From Paenibacillus sp. 1_12 (GTDB taxonomy: Bacteria; Bacillota; Bacilli; Paenibacillales; NBRC-103111), in assembly GCF_900114475.1 (NCBI RefSeq), contig NZ_FOTE01000001.1:561306-625305 (forward strand): DNA of 64,000 nucleotides, read 5' to 3'. Made by a program: the position numbers and the translations under genes. The notes below the pieces were generated by a model. That model saw only the letters and a list, made by a program, of their open reading frames with translations. It searched no databases and was not told the DNA's origin. This document shows positions 62,106 through 64,000 of this stretch, one piece after another. Position 1 is the stretch's first letter; each line of letters opens with the position of its first letter.

Positions 62106-62579
62106 TCACGGTGTATAGCTAATTTGCTTGACTAGACTTGAAATCACTCCCAAATGTACAGCCTCGTGGATGAATGCGAAGTTGAATAGTTCAGCTGCTG
62201 TTCTGAACTCCAAGGGCCCCATGACAAACGGAGGATTCAACGACTTACCCAGAGACTCCGGTGATACCTTCATTAGACTGTCATATTGAGCCGATAATTG
62301 CTCCAACAGCTCTTCTTTGGTAGGAGGAGCTGCTGTCCAGTCGGCAGGCTTCGAGCCGCTCATGAATAAAGTGTTGTAAGCATCCGGCAGCTTGTAAGCA
62401 AGCGGTACATTCGAAGCCAAGAACCAATTCAGCATGGTGACCTGGTGACCGATATTCCATCTGATCGTATTGTTAGAACCTCCCGGCTGCGTATCGAATA
62501 GCTCCTCGGGAATCGCTTGAACGGAACCGATGACAAGTTGACGAACAGTTAAAGCGGTATGAATGCTTGGGTGAGACAT
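62106..62579 (-). CDS. DinB-family protein
   Basis: 157 residues, four-helix bundle. Metal-binding histidines appear in RWNIGHQVTML near 45 and FIHEAVHLG near 138-142. The family includes bacillithiol and mycothiol transferases and damage-inducible proteins. AGGAGG upstream of ATG. Role unknown. Confidence 0.87.
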   Translation of the reverse strand: MSHPSIHTALTVRQLVIGSVQAIPEELFDTQPGGSNNTIRWNIGHQVTMLNWFLASNVPLAYKLPDAYNTLFMSGSKPADWTAAPPTKEELLEQLSAQYDSLMKVSPESLGKSLNPPFVMGPLEFRTAAELFNFAFIHEAVHLGVISSLVKQISYTP

Positions 62580-62715
62580 GGAATATTCCTCCTAATAGGT
62601 TAGTGGGGCTGCCTTACAGGACCCATCCTAACCCATGAAGCACTGCCAAACCCATACATTTCACTGCCATAGCCTGCCAATTTAATAAATATAGTTGCAA
62701 TTTTCTGATCCATCT

Positions 62716-64000
62716 TCATTTTTTGTGAACTGATGCCTTATCTTTCATGCTCATCGCGATAACTCTTGCTCCAGCATTTTGCCAATTATATAACGTGCGT
62801 TCGGGCACATGGGTGCGAAGCCATTCCAATGCAGCTCTTGACGGAGTATCCAAATGCTCAGCCGAGTAACGTATGCTGTAAGGCTTGATACCCACTATGT
62901 ATGGAAAGTAGAGCACGTTGAAATGTCTCCATTCATCGGTATTACCGAATTCCTCATCCCCCCGCGGCTTTAATTGCAGGATAATTTCCAATAGTACTGA
63001 CTTTAACTCAATAGCCCTCTCCAGCACCTCATTCGTCGCGCCACGTTCCCGCAATCTTGTGTCAATCCATTTCAGTTGCGTCAACGGATTCGTTGCTAAT
63101 CGCTGGAGGTCGCCAATATTGCTTAAAGCTCGCCGCGTGAAACGATACCAATCATCTTCATTCATCTCCTCGGGAGCTGCTTCCTCATCTACACGAACTT
63201 GAATGCTTTCCTCAAGTCTTAACCGCGAACTCGCTTGGCGCAGCCTGGGGAAAGTCACAAATGCGATGTTGTCCAGCATGGCCCGGATCGGATACACAAA
63301 CACTTGGAACGCGATGGAAACGGCGATGCTGATCAAGAGGAGCGCAACCATCGTAAAATTGAAATTCGCCCCCCACATAATGACCAGAGCTACCTGTCCG
63401 GAAAATAGCAGCGTAAAAAATACCGAATAATCCAGAGATCGAAAAAAATCAGGCAGCCAAGACTCCCCCTGGTTCTTAATTTCAGTAATCATGACACAGG
63501 ACGCAAACAACAGTAGTCCGACACCATTTCCAACGTAACCCCATAGTTTCCATGAGCCATCCTGTAAGACCCATATCATAATGGTCATACAAGCATATAG
63601 AATAAGCGGTACATGCAATAGTATCCGATAGGTTCCCGATACTTGTGAATTATGAGAAAGGGTTCCCCACAAAGAAAGTGCAATAATGAGGATAAGGGCG
63701 ATGCTTACGATTGCTTGATAAGAGATTGCATATACGTTCGGATTATTGACGCAGAGCAGCCAGATACTGCTGAATAGAGCCAGCACCAGTACCCCGTATT
63801 TCCAAATAGCCCATAATCCGTTTTGTTTACCTTCGTTGTCGGAAGTATAGGAAGTCATAACACCCTGCCAAAGTATCACGGGCAGAAATAATGATAAATC
63901 TTGAGCCTTTAACAATACCATGCTTTGAAAAAAGCTTTGAGCATAAGGCAGCAAGATGGCTGAACTAAAACTGCAAGCGTAAACAAATAAACCAAGACCT
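62716..64000 (-). CDS. Multi-spanning membrane protein with cytoplasmic tail, unknown (cut by window edge)
   Basis: At least 427 residues. The frame stays open past 63954 to the window end with hydrophobic codons (reading GLGLFVYACSFSSAILLPYAQ), so the true start is outside. About nine helices in the visible N-terminal 230 residues, then a soluble helical domain of about 170 residues (RRALSNIGDLQRLATNPLTQLKWID; ALEWLRTHVPERTLYNWQNAGARVI). I do not recognise the family. Confidence 0.75.
   Translation of the reverse strand, partial: GLGLFVYACSFSSAILLPYAQSFFQSMVLLKAQDLSLFLPVILWQGVMTSYTSDNEGKQNGLWAIWKYGVLVLALFSSIWLLCVNNPNVYAISYQAIVSIALILIIALSLWGTLSHNSQVSGTYRILLHVPLILYACMTIMIWVLQDGSWKLWGYVGNGVGLLLFASCVMITEIKNQGESWLPDFFRSLDYSVFFTLLFSGQVALVIMWGANFNFTMVALLLISIAVSIAFQVFVYPIRAMLDNIAFVTFPRLRQASSRLRLEESIQVRVDEEAAPEEMNEDDWYRFTRRALSNIGDLQRLATNPLTQLKWIDTRLRERGATNEVLERAIELKSVLLEIILQLKPRGDEEFGNTDEWRHFNVLYFPYIVGIKPYSIRYSAEHLDTPSRAALEWLRTHVPERTLYNWQNAGARVIAMSMKDKASVHKK

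Overview
The window looks like chromosomal DNA of a low-to-mid GC endospore-forming Firmicute, most likely Paenibacillus or a close relative. The reasons are a Bacillus-type spore coat gene (gerQ), strong AGGAGG ribosome sites with frequent TTG/GTG starts, U-tailed intrinsic terminators, a YesM/YesN pair beside a sugar ABC transporter, copper-amine-oxidase-N-like repeat proteins, an SLH-domain protein and a Bacillus-type Fnr with C-terminal cysteines. I saw no phage, IS, CRISPR array, rRNA or tRNA.

Layout. 1-1.7 kb: yutJ (cut by the window edge), yuzB and a NifU-like yutI. 1.8-6.4 kb: an SDR enzyme, a HEPN-domain protein, heme A synthase ctaA, a thioredoxin, and an SPFH protein paired with a ribbon-helix-helix protein. 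6.5-10.2 kb: a lipoprotein, a MarR regulator facing a broken SnoaL-like gene, and a Gfo/Idh/MocA oxidoreductase. 10.4-19.4 kb: two leftward gene runs for envelope functions (asnB, HAD phosphatase, DUF456, MurJ/SpoVB-like flippase; then two small membrane proteins, a CvpA-like/transglutaminase fusion and a class B PBP). 19.5-26.4 kb: an MFS carrier, an SLH protein, a stand-alone Toprim protein, sco, ctaB and trhO with a structured leader. 26.8-37.7 kb: a complete urea module, urease ureABCFGD (no ureE) divergent from the urea importer urtABCDE, with GlnR/TnrA-like boxes in the shared promoter region. 37.9-43.4 kb: aldo/keto reductase, gerQ, a TPR-like protein, an MFS carrier, and a NlpC/P60 wall hydrolase under a c-di-AMP (ydaO) riboswitch. 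43.5-53 kb: hemerythrin, mobA, DoxX, arsRBC, a NarL-type two-component pair, MarR+MFS, an NreA-like GAF protein and fnr; this suggests nitrate/oxygen control. 53-55.2 kb: a VOC dioxygenase and NmrA-like reductase divergent from an HxlR regulator with two matching operators. 55.2-62 kb: a sugar ABC transporter with its YesM/YesN pair. The right end holds a DinB protein and a membrane protein that runs off the window.

The most unusual signal is a dispersed family of short tandem palindromic repeats at five loci (ctaB, ureF, urtC, urtD and a hemerythrin gene), with a possible decayed sixth copy at ureB. Hairpin arms differ between loci but stay self-complementary. A linker reading ATGCTTACGAAG on the transcript strand is conserved, orientation relative to the downstream gene is always the same, and the last hairpin always runs straight into the Shine-Dalgarno sequence. 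Each linker begins a micro-ORF of the MLTK type. At urtC it overlaps the ribosome site and stops 4 nt before the start codon; at urtD it is in frame with the protein. I know of no described element with this layout.
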